A stretch of DNA of 64,000 bases. Source: JAEUJM01 sp964635055. GTDB taxonomy: Bacteria; Actinomycetota; Acidimicrobiia; Acidimicrobiales; DATDAH01. Within the stretch, counting starts at the first letter, position 1. Each line of letters starts with the position of its first letter. The notes below the pieces were generated by a model. The model searched no databases, was not told where the DNA came from, and saw only the letters and a list, made by a program, of their open reading frames with translations. The position numbers were made by a program, and so were the translations under genes. The stretch lies in contig CAZWMT010000008.1 of assembly GCA_964635055.1 (NCBI GenBank), forward strand, positions 92,318 through 156,317, given 5' to 3'. Shown piece after piece: positions 35,106 to 44,186 of the stretch.

Positions 35106-35936
35106 TCACCAGTCGACCTCCGGGGTGGGCGGGAAGATCGCGTCGCGCTCGGCCGCGAGCCGCTCGCAGTCCCAGTCCCGATCGACCGGCAGCAGGATGA
35201 TCGGGCTCTTCGCCGGATCGGGGTACTGCTCCCACTGGGCGTTCGTCTCGAAGGCCTCGTCGGAGGCGCCGATCACGAGCTGCTCCGAGTGGTCGTCGAC
35301 GGTGCCGGTGAGCGACCCGTCCGGCTGGAGGTCCACCTCGTAGGCGAAGATCTCGCGGCGGGCGAGGTAGATCTCGCCGGTCAGCTCGGGGGTGACCGTG
35401 ATGCGGGCGGTGACGCCCGGCTTGCCGTCGCCGTCGTCGTCGGCGATCCGGGGGTCGTCCGGGTCGGTGGGGAGTGGGTCGTTGGCCGGGTCCTCGAGCC
35501 GCACCCCGATGCCGGTCGGCGTCGCCGGGCGCGACAGGTGGACCCCGTCGTCGTCCGAGGTCACCGTGACCGCCACGGGCACCGGTCGGATGGCCTGGGT
35601 CGCGGCGTCGGACATCTCCACGCTGATGGGCTGGTCGCTGCGGTGCTCGGAGAAGCAGAAGCGGTCCGTGGTGATCAGCTCACCGTCGACGACGTCGTAG
35701 TCGGTCAGCCCGTAGCTGATGATCAGGGTCTTCATGCCGTCGCCCTCGTACGCGACCACGTCGTAGTGGGCGTAGCGGCCGGCGAGCGCTTCCGCCTCGG
35801 GCGCGAGCGCCGAGGTCGTGCTCGTGGGCGAGGCCGACGCCTCCTCCGACGTTCCCTCGTCGCTGCAGGCCGACGCGAGGAGCACCAGCACCAAGGCCGT
35901 TGCGCCGACGAGCAGCGGGGGCACGCGACGGCTCAC
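35106..35936 (-). CDS. Lipoprotein of unknown function
   Basis: The 276-residue protein has a clear lipobox (LLASAC, C24) followed by a Ser/Thr-rich linker and a mostly beta-like extracellular domain. An acidic Asp-rich segment (ADDDGDGKPG) could bind calcium. The GTG start at 35936 overlaps the stop of the upstream carotenoid oxygenase (GTGA), so it is cotranscribed with it. A substrate-binding or surface role is possible but I recognise no family. Confidence 0.6.
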   Translation of the reverse strand: MSRRVPPLLVGATALVLVLLASACSDEGTSEEASASPTSTTSALAPEAEALAGRYAHYDVVAYEGDGMKTLIISYGLTDYDVVDGELITTDRFCFSEHRSDQPISVEMSDAATQAIRPVPVAVTVTSDDDGVHLSRPATPTGIGVRLEDPANDPLPTDPDDPRIADDDGDGKPGVTARITVTPELTGEIYLARREIFAYEVDLQPDGSLTGTVDDHSEQLVIGASDEAFETNAQWEQYPDPAKSPIILLPVDRDWDCERLAAERDAIFPPTPEVDW

Positions 35937-37384
35937 GCTCCCACCCGCGGGAACCAGTTGGCGTGGAACCCGAAGGGCAGCCGCCGAGGCAGGTGGACCG
36001 CCGCGATCGGCCCGGCCGAGACGTCTCGGGCGTCGAGCACCACGAGGTCGGTGGCGTCGCGCTCCTCGTCGTACACCGCGTTGAGCAGCCACCCGTCGTC
36101 CTCGGCGGTGCCCTCGGGGTCGGCGGCGAACACGCTCTCGCCGACGTGGCCCGCAGGGCCCGCCGACCACACCTGGCGCTCCCCGGAGACGTCGTCGTAG
36201 CGCACCACCGCGTCGAAGTCGCCGAGGTGGCGGTCGGGCTGGGTGAACGCGGACATGTACAGGTACCGGACCGGCACCCCGTCGTAGGCGGGGTTGATCC
36301 GGTTGAAGTCGCCCTCGAGGTCGTCCATGGGCGACCAGCCCGCGGTGCCGGCCCGGAGGTCGACCCAGAACCGCGCCGGGCGGGCGTTGTGGTCCTTGGC
36401 CGAGCGGCGGTCGAGCTCGGTGGTGTTGTCGATGCCGAAATCGGGGTGGTCGTAGCGGCAGCCGTGGAACTCGATGCGGTCGCCGGCCTCCCAGCCCGAC
36501 CAGAAGTGCTGCACGTGGCCTGCCTCGATCTCGAACCAGCGGATGTCGTCGGGGCCCCCGCGCCGGGGCAGGACGCCGATGCGCGCTCCTCGCTCGGGCA
36601 TCCACGTCACCATCGATCCCTTGCCGAGGTTGGCGAGGTCGAACACGAGCGGGGACTCGAGGAACACGGCGTGGCGCTCGGTGAGCACCAGGTCGTGCAT
36701 CATCACCGGCGCCGGCAGGTCGAGCTCGATGCTGTGCGAGAGGGTGCCGTCGGCGTCCACCACGTGGTACCGCAGGTACGGCTCGAACAGCGAGTAGCCG
36801 AACAGCACCATCTCGCCGGTGCGCGGGTCGAGGCGGGGATGGGCGGTCATCGCCCCGGCCAGCCGGCCACCGAAGTCGTACTCCCCCACCGTGTCGAGGT
36901 CGGGGGTGACCTCGGTGGGCAGGCCGCCCTCCCACAGCGCGAGGCGCCTGCCCGCGTGCTCGATGATGTGGGTGTTGGCCGGGTTCTTCACCGGTCCGGC
37001 GTCACCCGTCAGCTCGCGGCTGGGGAAGTTCATGACGTCTCCCAGGCCCGGGTAGACGGCGGCGCCGTGGGCGACCTCGGCCAGGAGACCGCGGGAGCGC
37101 ACCCAGCGATTGCGGTAGGCGACCTCACCGTCGCCGATCGTGACGGCGTGCAGCATCCCGTCGCCGTCGAGGGCGTTGTAGCGGCCGATCGGCTCGAACG
37201 CGGGGTTCGGGCCGTTGCGCACGAAGCTGCCGCGCAGCCCCGGCGGGAGCTCGCCGGTGACCGCGCAGCCGAGCGCGTCGATCTCGTCGGCCACCGGGAA
37301 GTGGTTGCCGTCGAGGTCGGGCTGGTGGCCGGCGTTGGTGACCTGCCCGACGATGGGCGAGGTGCGGGTCGTGGTGCTCGACAT
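35933..37384 (-). CDS. Carotenoid cleavage oxygenase-family enzyme (RPE65-like)
   Basis: The 483-residue protein matches the carotenoid/stilbene cleavage oxygenase family, with blocks such as LRGSFVRNGPNPAFEP near residue 55. The four iron-binding His residues can be placed in GAMTAHPRLDP, VMMHDLVLTERH, GHVQHFWSGW and PFGFHANWFP. The ATG at 37384 follows AGGAGG eight bases upstream. The enzyme cleaves an alkene bond with dioxygen in carotenoids, apocarotenoids or lignostilbenes; which is not evident. It sits between a Rieske oxygenase gene and a lipoprotein gene in one leftward unit. Confidence 0.88.
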   Translation of the reverse strand: MSSTTTRTSPIVGQVTNAGHQPDLDGNHFPVADEIDALGCAVTGELPPGLRGSFVRNGPNPAFEPIGRYNALDGDGMLHAVTIGDGEVAYRNRWVRSRGLLAEVAHGAAVYPGLGDVMNFPSRELTGDAGPVKNPANTHIIEHAGRRLALWEGGLPTEVTPDLDTVGEYDFGGRLAGAMTAHPRLDPRTGEMVLFGYSLFEPYLRYHVVDADGTLSHSIELDLPAPVMMHDLVLTERHAVFLESPLVFDLANLGKGSMVTWMPERGARIGVLPRRGGPDDIRWFEIEAGHVQHFWSGWEAGDRIEFHGCRYDHPDFGIDNTTELDRRSAKDHNARPARFWVDLRAGTAGWSPMDDLEGDFNRINPAYDGVPVRYLYMSAFTQPDRHLGDFDAVVRYDDVSGERQVWSAGPAGHVGESVFAADPEGTAEDDGWLLNAVYDEERDATDLVVLDARDVSAGPIAAVHLPRRLPFGFHANWFPRVGA

Positions 37385-37446
37385 GGCGAGCCTCCTGTCG
37401 GGTGGAGCGGGGCAGGGTGGGCGAAGGGTGGGCGAAGGGTGGCGGC

Positions 37447-38658
37447 TCAGGCGTGCTCGACGAACCGGTCGAGGTCCGGGGAGACGGCCAGCCCCTCGGG
37501 GAGATCGGGGCCGATGGCGAGGTCGATGGCGCGGTGGAAGTGGTGGATGAGCCGCTCGTGCCAGCCGATCTGGAGGTCGCGCGCCCCCCGGGACTCGACG
37601 GAGCGCTGGATGGCGCCCATGTTGGCGGTGTCCTGCGCCATCACGGTCTCGAACAGGGTCATGCGCAGGGTGTGCTCGTCGGGGGGATCGCCGTCGCCCC
37701 AGTCGGGGGCGAACCACTGGAGCTCGAGCTCGGTGGTGCGGCGGTCGATCGGCCACATGCAGAGGAGCGGGAAGGCACCCGTGTCGAGCGGGGCCACGAT
37801 GTTGGGGAACCATCCGAACGACGTGCTCGTCTCGCGCCACAGGGCCCCCACCGAGGGGTTGTCGGCGGCGGGGGACGGGTCCATGATGCCGAGCATCTCG
37901 GGCTTGATGCCGACGGTGAGGCGGCTGTGGCCGTTGGGCAGCATGGCCACCGTGGCCGTGGCGTCGTCGTAGAGCAGCGCGGCGTTGTCCGGGTGCACGG
38001 TGCGGATGTGGTACACCTCCAAGAAGGCGTCGACCATGGCCTTCCAGTTGGCCGCCACGGTGTGGACCTGGGTGCCGAGCGTGCGCAACGAGGGCCCGTC
38101 GACCTCGAGCATCTGGTCACACAGCGGACCCAGGTACTCGACGAGCGGCGCCGCCTCGAGATCCTCGTTGACGAACACCCAACCCTCCCAGGTCTCGCAC
38201 CGTACGGGAACGAGTCCCAGCGAGGCCTGGTCCAGGTCGGCGAAACTGCGGGCGTCGGGGACCGCCTTGAGGGTGCCGGCGAGGTCGTAGGACCACGAGT
38301 GGTACTGGCAGGTCAGACGCCGGGCGGTGCCGCAGGCGTCACGCACCACCGGCGCGCCCCGGTGCCGGCAGCTGTTGTAGAAGGCCCGGATCTCACCGTC
38401 GTCGCCGTGCACCACCACGATGGGCGCGCCCGAGCGGTCGAAGGTGGTGTAGTCGCCGGGTCGGGGGATCTTCGAGACGTGGGTGGCGAAGAGCCAGGCC
38501 CGCCGCCACACGCGCTCGCGCTCGAGGGCGAACAGGCGCTCGTCGTGATAGCGGCCCGACGGGATGGGCGGTACCGCCACGGCATCGGACGGCGGCGCGG
38601 TGCGGCCCAGGTTCTCGGCCAACTGCGCACGGATCGTCGCTTCGAGGGTCGCGTCCAT
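37447..38658 (-). CDS. Rieske non-heme iron oxygenase, alpha subunit
   Basis: The 403-residue protein has an N-terminal Rieske domain with CRHRGAPVV near residue 95 and CQYHSWSYDLAG near residue 115. The C-terminal catalytic domain carries the mononuclear iron ligands in AFLEVYHIRTVHPDN and a later Asp. It fits the aromatic ring-hydroxylating or choline-monooxygenase-like branch. The ATG at 38658 follows a GAGAGG ribosome-binding site. No reductase or ferredoxin gene adjoins it. Its promoter region, shared with the divergent carotenoid oxygenase gene, holds operator-like site 2. Confidence 0.88.
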   Translation of the reverse strand: MDATLEATIRAQLAENLGRTAPPSDAVAVPPIPSGRYHDERLFALERERVWRRAWLFATHVSKIPRPGDYTTFDRSGAPIVVVHGDDGEIRAFYNSCRHRGAPVVRDACGTARRLTCQYHSWSYDLAGTLKAVPDARSFADLDQASLGLVPVRCETWEGWVFVNEDLEAAPLVEYLGPLCDQMLEVDGPSLRTLGTQVHTVAANWKAMVDAFLEVYHIRTVHPDNAALLYDDATATVAMLPNGHSRLTVGIKPEMLGIMDPSPAADNPSVGALWRETSTSFGWFPNIVAPLDTGAFPLLCMWPIDRRTTELELQWFAPDWGDGDPPDEHTLRMTLFETVMAQDTANMGAIQRSVESRGARDLQIGWHERLIHHFHRAIDLAIGPDLPEGLAVSPDLDRFVEHA

Positions 38659-38713
38659 GGGCCTCTCGGGTGGTGGGTCGGATCCGGCATGGCGCTCGCC
38701 GGCGCCTCCTGTA

Positions 38714-38729
38714 GTAAACACTGTTCACC
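38714..38729. promoter_or_regulatory. Operator-like palindrome (site 2)
   Basis: The sequence GTAAACACTGTTCACC is an imperfect palindrome (GTAAACA and TGTTCAC around one C) in the divergent promoter region of the Rieske oxygenase and the second carotenoid oxygenase gene. It matches site 1 at 32402-32418 at 13 of 16 positions. The GTTCACC half is identical in both. Confidence 0.5.
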
Positions 38730-38783
38730 GGCCGGGCGCCACCGCCGGCCGCGCCGACCCATCACACGGAAGGGCAATCACCC

Positions 38784-40496
38784 ATGCCGACGCCCGACAC
38801 CCTGACCACGGCGCACCACCAGGACTTCGAATTGGAGGTCGTATCGGGCACCTGGCCGACCGACCTCTCGGGGGAAATGGTCTTCTCGGCACCCGGCCTC
38901 GGTGGGGGCCTGCCGTACGGGATCTTCGACTTCGGGGTGGTCGTGCGCCTCTCGCTCACCGCCGGCACCCACGGTGCCCCGGCGGACCGGTTCGCGTGGC
39001 GGACCCGCACCATCGAGTCGCCCAGCAAGCGGATCTTCGATGCCATGGGCCACCAGTTCACGCCGAGCCCCGTGGGCTACACCTCGCCGTTCGGTGCGCC
39101 GAACTGCTCCAACACCGCCCCCCTCCCCTGGGGCGACCGCCTCTTCACCACCTGGGACGCCGGCCGCCCGGTCGAGCTCCACCCGGGCACCCTCGAGTAC
39201 GTCGGCGAGGTCGGCCACATCGACAGCTGGGGAGGGCCGTCGATGTTCGGCGACACGGTGCTGCCGTTCCTGTTCTCGTCCGCCCACCCCGTCGCCGACC
39301 CCGAGCGCGACGGCCTGTGGACCACCAAGCTCGAACCGGTCATGGAGCCCACCTTCGGCATGCGGCCCTCGGTGGTGTGGTGGGACCGCAACGGCACCGA
39401 GATGAAGTGGTGGCCGCTCGAGGGGATCTCCTTCCCCGGGTCGACCCACACCGTGAGCCAGACCCGCGACTGGGTGATCCTGTGCGACTCGGGCAACTTC
39501 AAGGCCGATGCCGACGAGATGTTCGGCGGCGAGCGCTCGGTCACGATCGACGAGACGGTGCCGGTGTGGCTGGTGCGCAAGGACGACCTCTTCGCGTTGC
39601 CGTCCGGAACCCCGATCAGCCCGACCTGCTTCACGGTGTCGCCCCCCAACGGCCACTTCTACGCCCGCTACGACGACCGCGACGGGATCTCGGTGGTGTG
39701 GGAGGGCATGGACCTGATGGACCTGGCCCTGTACCTGCGGCCCGATGACCGCGACCTCCACGGTCGGCCGATCCCACCGGCGTCGGCCGGTCTCTACAAC
39801 ATGGCCATGGCGCCCGAGACCATCACCGAGATCGTGTTCGACCCCGAGTCCGGCAAGGTCCTCGACCGTGGACGATTCCGTGAGGACTGGACCTTCAACC
39901 TCCAGCTGTCGGCCATGGACTGGAGCACCGAGGGCATGAGCTCGCCCACCCTGCACCACGTGAGCTACCAGGGTTGCCGGCCCGGTCGCGTCACCGAGCG
40001 CGCCGCCCGCCTCTACGAGGGCCGCCTCGATCCCGCCCAACTCGCGGAGGAGACCCCCGGCTACCTCGCCACGTTCGAGCGGGGGAGCATGGCGCTGAAG
40101 AGCCGGTGGGAGTACGCCGACACGTCGGACCTGATCACCTCGCCCACCTTCGCCCCCCGGGACAACGGGTCGGACCCGACGGCCAGCGGCTACGCCGGCG
40201 GGGAGCCCGGCGGCCACGACGGCTACGTGCTGCAGCCCGTCCTGAGCGACCGCGGCGTGCGCGTCGAGCTCTTCGACGCCGCCCGGGTGGGCGCCGGCCC
40301 CGTCGCCGTCCTGATGGGCACCGGGCGCGAGTGCGTGCCGTTGCTGTTGCACTCGGCGTGGATGCCCACGGTCGACGAGCTCGCCGATGCGGAGCGGCTT
40401 CGCTTCGGCGACGAGCTCACCGAGGCCCGGCTCGCGGGCCTCGACGACGAGCAGCGGCGGGTGGTGGCCACCATCGCCGAGGAGCTCGATGGCTGA
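38784..40496 (+). CDS. Carotenoid cleavage oxygenase-family enzyme, second copy
   Basis: The 570-residue protein is a longer member of the carotenoid oxygenase family. It begins in the usual way (SGTWPTDLSGEMVFSAPG) and has candidate iron ligands in FPGSTHTVSQ, SPTLHHVSYQG and LLLHSAWMPT. It is larger than the first copy and clearly diverged. The ATG at 38784 is the first in frame. The stop overlaps the SDR start by eight bases. The divergent Rieske oxygenase shares its promoter region. Substrate is unknown. Confidence 0.8.
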   Translation: MPTPDTLTTAHHQDFELEVVSGTWPTDLSGEMVFSAPGLGGGLPYGIFDFGVVVRLSLTAGTHGAPADRFAWRTRTIESPSKRIFDAMGHQFTPSPVGYTSPFGAPNCSNTAPLPWGDRLFTTWDAGRPVELHPGTLEYVGEVGHIDSWGGPSMFGDTVLPFLFSSAHPVADPERDGLWTTKLEPVMEPTFGMRPSVVWWDRNGTEMKWWPLEGISFPGSTHTVSQTRDWVILCDSGNFKADADEMFGGERSVTIDETVPVWLVRKDDLFALPSGTPISPTCFTVSPPNGHFYARYDDRDGISVVWEGMDLMDLALYLRPDDRDLHGRPIPPASAGLYNMAMAPETITEIVFDPESGKVLDRGRFREDWTFNLQLSAMDWSTEGMSSPTLHHVSYQGCRPGRVTERAARLYEGRLDPAQLAEETPGYLATFERGSMALKSRWEYADTSDLITSPTFAPRDNGSDPTASGYAGGEPGGHDGYVLQPVLSDRGVRVELFDAARVGAGPVAVLMGTGRECVPLLLHSAWMPTVDELADAERLRFGDELTEARLAGLDDEQRRVVATIAEELDG

Positions 40497-41313
40497 AGGC
40501 CCCGCCCCGGCCCGGACCGTGCTGGTCACGGGTGCGGGCCGGGGCCTGGGCGCGTCCATCGCCGCGGCCGCGGTCTCCGCCGGCTGGACCGTCGGGGTGC
40601 TCGACCGCGACCCCGAACGGGCCGCCGCCGTGGCCGCCGGCCTCGGTGACGCCGCGGTCGCACTTGCGGCAGACATCACCGACGCCACCGAGGTCGAGAC
40701 CGCCCTCGACCGCTTCGGTGCCGCCACGGGGCGGACCGCGCCCGACGGGTTGGTCGCCAACGCCGGCATCGTGCGCTTCGGCCCCCTCCTCGAGCTCGAC
40801 GAGGACGACTGGAGGGCCGTGGTCGACGTCAACCTCACCGGCACGTTCGTCACGGCGCGTGCCGTCGCCCGCCGTCTCGTGGACGCGGGCCGGCCGGGGT
40901 CGATCGTCATGGTCACCTCGATGAACGGCGTGGCCCCCGGTCCCAACGCCGGCGCCTACGGCGCCACCAAGGCGGCCGTGGCCCGCCTCTCACAGCAGAT
41001 GGCACTGGAGTGGGGACGCGAGGGCATCCGGGTCAACGCCGTGGCCCCCGGCCTCGTCGACGCCGGCATGTCCGAGCCCGTCTACGCCGACCCAGACATC
41101 CGCCGTCGACGCTCGGGCGCGGTGCCCCTGGGGCGGCTGGGCACGGGGGACGACGTGGCCGCGGCGGTGCTGTTCCTGCTCTCCGAGGGATCCGCCTACA
41201 TCACCGGCACAGAGCTCCTCGTCGACGGAGGCGTCACGATGAGCATCATCGGCACGCTCCCCCGCCCCGCGTCGGTCGACTCGGTGGGGCCGAGGGACGA
41301 GCACCACGCGTGA
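40489..41313 (+). CDS. Short-chain dehydrogenase/reductase
   Basis: The 274-residue SDR has the cofactor motif TGAGRGLGA near residue 15, NAG in VANAGIVRFG and the catalytic YxxxK (Y157, K161 in GAYGATKAA), with Ser in VTSMNG. The ATG at 40489 overlaps the carotenoid oxygenase stop by eight bases, and its stop overlaps the next GTG start. The C-terminus ends in a short extra tail after the usual DGG. It probably oxidises an alcohol or reduces a carbonyl in the locus pathway. Confidence 0.92.
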   Translation: MAEGPAPARTVLVTGAGRGLGASIAAAAVSAGWTVGVLDRDPERAAAVAAGLGDAAVALAADITDATEVETALDRFGAATGRTAPDGLVANAGIVRFGPLLELDEDDWRAVVDVNLTGTFVTARAVARRLVDAGRPGSIVMVTSMNGVAPGPNAGAYGATKAAVARLSQQMALEWGREGIRVNAVAPGLVDAGMSEPVYADPDIRRRRSGAVPLGRLGTGDDVAAAVLFLLSEGSAYITGTELLVDGGVTMSIIGTLPRPASVDSVGPRDEHHA

Positions 41314-42023
41314 TCCACAACCTCCTGCTCAGCGGCGGGCCCGGGCACGACTTCGCGGCGACGAACGGGGCCGTGGCCCGGCTGCTCGCCGGGCAGGGCG
41401 TCCGCACCACCGTCGTCGAGGAGCCGGCCGACCTCGTCGCCCACCTGCGCGACGCCGACGCGGGCCGCCTCCCGCCCTTTGCCCTGCTGACGGTCAACGC
41501 CCTGCACTGGGGCATGGACACCCCCCGCTACGCCCACCTCCGCCCCACCCAGGCGCGCCACCTCGACGACGCCGACGCTCGGGTGATCGAGTCGTTCGTC
41601 CACCGCGGCGGCGGCCTGCTGGCCCTGCACACCGCCGTCATCTGCTTCGACGCCCAACCCCGGTGGCGGGCCCTGTTGGGCGCCTCATGGGACTGGGAGG
41701 CCAGCAGTCACCCCCCGTGGGGGGCGGTCGACGCCCGGGTGACGCCGGCCGGCCGCGACCACCCGCTCACCGTGGGGCTCGGTGACTTCGTGATCGAGGA
41801 CGAGGCCTACGGGTTCCTCGACGAGTTGGACGGGCTGACCCCGCTGCTCACCGCGGCGCACGGGGGCCGCGACCAGCCGCTGCTCTGGGCCCGAGAGGTC
41901 GGCCAGGGCCGGGTCGTCACGGACCTGCTCGGCCACGGCGCCGCCTCCACCGAGCACCCCGCCCACCGCACGATCCTGACCCGGGCCGCGGCGTGGGCGC
42001 GCCGCGCGCCGGAGCCGGTGTGA
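41310..42023 (+). CDS. ThuA-like domain protein
   Basis: The 237-residue protein resembles the ThuA-like (trehalose utilisation) glutamine-amidotransferase-like fold: LLLSGGPGHDFAATNGAVAR at the N-terminus, VIESFVHRGGGLLALHTA near residue 95 and GQGRVVTDLLGHGAASTEHP near the C-terminus. The GTG start overlaps the SDR stop, and its own stop overlaps the next gene. ThuA members are found with sugar-oxidation genes, but the precise reaction is unknown. Confidence 0.8.
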   Translation: MIHNLLLSGGPGHDFAATNGAVARLLAGQGVRTTVVEEPADLVAHLRDADAGRLPPFALLTVNALHWGMDTPRYAHLRPTQARHLDDADARVIESFVHRGGGLLALHTAVICFDAQPRWRALLGASWDWEASSHPPWGAVDARVTPAGRDHPLTVGLGDFVIEDEAYGFLDELDGLTPLLTAAHGGRDQPLLWAREVGQGRVVTDLLGHGAASTEHPAHRTILTRAAAWARRAPEPV

Positions 42024-43024
42024 TCGACCTCCACGCCCATGTGGTGCTGGAGTCGGTGCTGGGCGCGGCCGGCCCGTACGGCCCCGACCTCGACGAGGGC
42101 GACCCCGCCACCGGCCGGCTGCCCTGCTTCCGTGTCGGCGACTACCGGCTGGTGGGGGTCCGCTACCGCGGCAGCCCGTTCATGGACGTCGACCTCCGCC
42201 TGGCGGCCATGGACCGGGCGGGCATCGACCTCCAGGTGGTGTCACCGAACCCGTTGACCCTGTTCACCCGTGCCGACGCGCCCTGGGCCGATGCCTTCTG
42301 CCGCCGGCACAACGACGAGGTCGCCGCGCTCGTGGCCGGGGCACCTGGCCGCCTTCGGGGGTTCGCCCAGCTGCCGATGCAGGACCCGACCCGTGCGGTC
42401 GCCGAGCTGCGACGGGCGGTCACGGAGCTGGGTCTGGTGGGCCCCTACCTCTCCACCGACCTGGGGCGGGCCCTGGACGATCCTGCCTTCGACCCGGTGT
42501 GGGCCGCCTGCGTGGGGCTCGACGTGCCCGTGTTCTTCCACCCGGTCCCCGACGGCGTGGAGCGGCCCCGCCGCGACGAGCGCCTGGCCCGCTTCGACGC
42601 CGACCTGTGGCTCGGCTTCCTCTACGAGGAGTCCCTCGCGGTCGCCACCCTGGTGCTGGGCGGGGTGCTCGACCGCTTCCCCACCCTCGACGTCTGCATC
42701 AGCCACGGTGGCGGCGCGACGTCGTGGCTGGCCGAGCGCATGGAGCACGCCGCCCGCACCCGACCGTGGGCCGCCCCCCCGTTGGCCGACGAGGGAGTGG
42801 TGGCCGAGCGGCTCGGCCGCCTCTGGTGGGACGCGCACGTCGGCGGGCCGCGCGCGCTGGCGGCGCTGCTCGGCGCCTTCGGCCCCGACCGGGTCGTCGC
42901 CGGGACGAACCTGGCCGGCTGGGACGAGGCCGTCGACCCCTCCTTCGGCGACACCGCGCTGTCCGCCACCTTCGATGGCAACGCCCGCCGCCTCCTACGG
43001 CTACCGGCGGGCAGCACACCGTGA
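42020..43024 (+). CDS. Amidohydrolase (ACMSD/amidohydrolase-2 family)
   Basis: The 334-residue enzyme begins with the metal-binding VIDLHAHVV and has the pattern GFAQLPMQDPTRAVAELRRA, then VFFHPVPDG with another histidine and ISHGGGATSWLAERM with a third. This fits the ACMSD-like (amidohydrolase-2) decarboxylases and hydrolases, which often act late in aromatic catabolism. The GTG start at 42020 overlaps the ThuA-like stop. It is the last gene of the coupled 38784-43024 operon. Confidence 0.85.
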   Translation: MIDLHAHVVLESVLGAAGPYGPDLDEGDPATGRLPCFRVGDYRLVGVRYRGSPFMDVDLRLAAMDRAGIDLQVVSPNPLTLFTRADAPWADAFCRRHNDEVAALVAGAPGRLRGFAQLPMQDPTRAVAELRRAVTELGLVGPYLSTDLGRALDDPAFDPVWAACVGLDVPVFFHPVPDGVERPRRDERLARFDADLWLGFLYEESLAVATLVLGGVLDRFPTLDVCISHGGGATSWLAERMEHAARTRPWAAPPLADEGVVAERLGRLWWDAHVGGPRALAALLGAFGPDRVVAGTNLAGWDEAVDPSFGDTALSATFDGNARRLLRLPAGSTP

Positions 43025-43060
43025 TCGCCGGCCGCCCGGCCACGCCCGTCCCTCCGTTCG

Positions 43061-43079
43061 GCCACGTAGGCGGCGTGGC
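43061..43079. terminator. Short hairpin between convergent genes
   Basis: GCCACG (43061-43066) and CGTGGC (43074-43079) form a 6-base stem in the 61-base gap between convergent stop codons at 43024 and 43086. Confidence 0.3.
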
Positions 43080-43085
43080 TCGGCC

Positions 43086-44186
43086 TCAGGTGGCGATCTC
43101 GGCGGCGGGGTGGGCCCGCTGGCGCGCGAGCGGCCGGGTGTCGGACCACTCGATGTAGCCCCGCCGGCGATCGAGGTGGTGGGTCCCGTTCCCGGCCCGT
43201 TCGGTCAGCTCGCCACTCACCTCGTACCCGGCGACGTAGCCGGCGCCCAGCCCGTACACCCACGGGGTGTCCACGACCGCCTCGAGGCGGCCGACGGTCC
43301 GGCCCTCGTCCCGTACCTCCCAATGCACCCGATCCGGCACCACCATCCGCCGGCCGTCCGGCGTCACCAGCGGCTCGGCCGCCGCATCGATGCCCATGGC
43401 CGCCTCGTAGGTGCGAGTGCCCGGGCGGTCGAGCGAGCGCACCTGGGCGAACGGGCCGAGCGACACGCGCCGCACGAAGTTGCGTCCGAGCAGCAACTGG
43501 TTGGTGTCGTCGAGGTTCACGATCTGATACGTGAATTGGTCGACCGGCAGCTTGAGGCGGGCCAGGAGGGGCGAGTCCGCGACGTTGTACACCGACCGCG
43601 CCGAGCCGTACTCCCAGGTGCACAGGGTCGAGACCGGCGTGCGCTCACCCCCCGTGGCGACCCAGCCCTCCACCTGGCACAGCAGGCTGTAGTGGTCGTA
43701 CCACCCGCTGCGGCTGAACCAGGTGACCGTGGCGGAGGACCGGAGATCGAGCTCGGCCCGGAACGCGACGTCCGGGTAGGACGCCTCGACCCTGAAGTCG
43801 GGGTAGGAGTTGCGCAGCGTCAGGTGCTCGCCGAACCTGATCAGCGAACCGTCCTCGGCGAGCTCGCAGTCGTCGCGGACCGAGTAGGCCTCGAAGTGGC
43901 CCATGGCCGCGGTGGCGGACACGAACGTGGCGGTGTTGCGCGGCGACCCCCGCATCATGTGGTCGTTGTCGAAGACCGACGCTCCGGGCGTGCCGACGAT
44001 GCTCATCACGTCGAAGTACCGGTGGGGCGCGGGGAGGTCGGGGATCATCACGCCGTAGTGCGCCCAGCCCCGCCGGCGCGAGGTGTGGTTCGGGTGGAGC
44101 AACTCGGGGCGATCGAACGCTCGCTCGTTCGCGGCCGCGGCGCCGTCGCCCACGCGAATCAACCGCGCCGCCCATCCCGTCGCCAC
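43086..44186 (-). CDS. Lipocalin/CrtC-like protein (DUF6670-type)
   Basis: The 366-residue protein has an early conserved-looking block PDLPAPHRYFDVMSIVGTPG and a mostly beta-strand sequence, as in the CrtC/AttH-type double-lipocalin fold. I recall DUF6670 proteins with the same early block, so the name is tentative. The ATG at 44186 is the first in frame and no signal peptide is seen. It is next to, but convergent with, the catabolic operon, and a role in binding or modifying hydrophobic molecules is inference. Confidence 0.55.
   Translation of the reverse strand: MATGWAARLIRVGDGAAAANERAFDRPELLHPNHTSRRRGWAHYGVMIPDLPAPHRYFDVMSIVGTPGASVFDNDHMMRGSPRNTATFVSATAAMGHFEAYSVRDDCELAEDGSLIRFGEHLTLRNSYPDFRVEASYPDVAFRAELDLRSSATVTWFSRSGWYDHYSLLCQVEGWVATGGERTPVSTLCTWEYGSARSVYNVADSPLLARLKLPVDQFTYQIVNLDDTNQLLLGRNFVRRVSLGPFAQVRSLDRPGTRTYEAAMGIDAAAEPLVTPDGRRMVVPDRVHWEVRDEGRTVGRLEAVVDTPWVYGLGAGYVAGYEVSGELTERAGNGTHHLDRRRGYIEWSDTRPLARQRAHPAAEIAT

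Noticed and set aside
37380..37446. Tandem GGTGGGCGAAG-like repeats before the first carotenoid oxygenase gene
   Set aside because: A short direct repeat in a high-GC gap; too short and irregular to support as a regulatory element or CRISPR.
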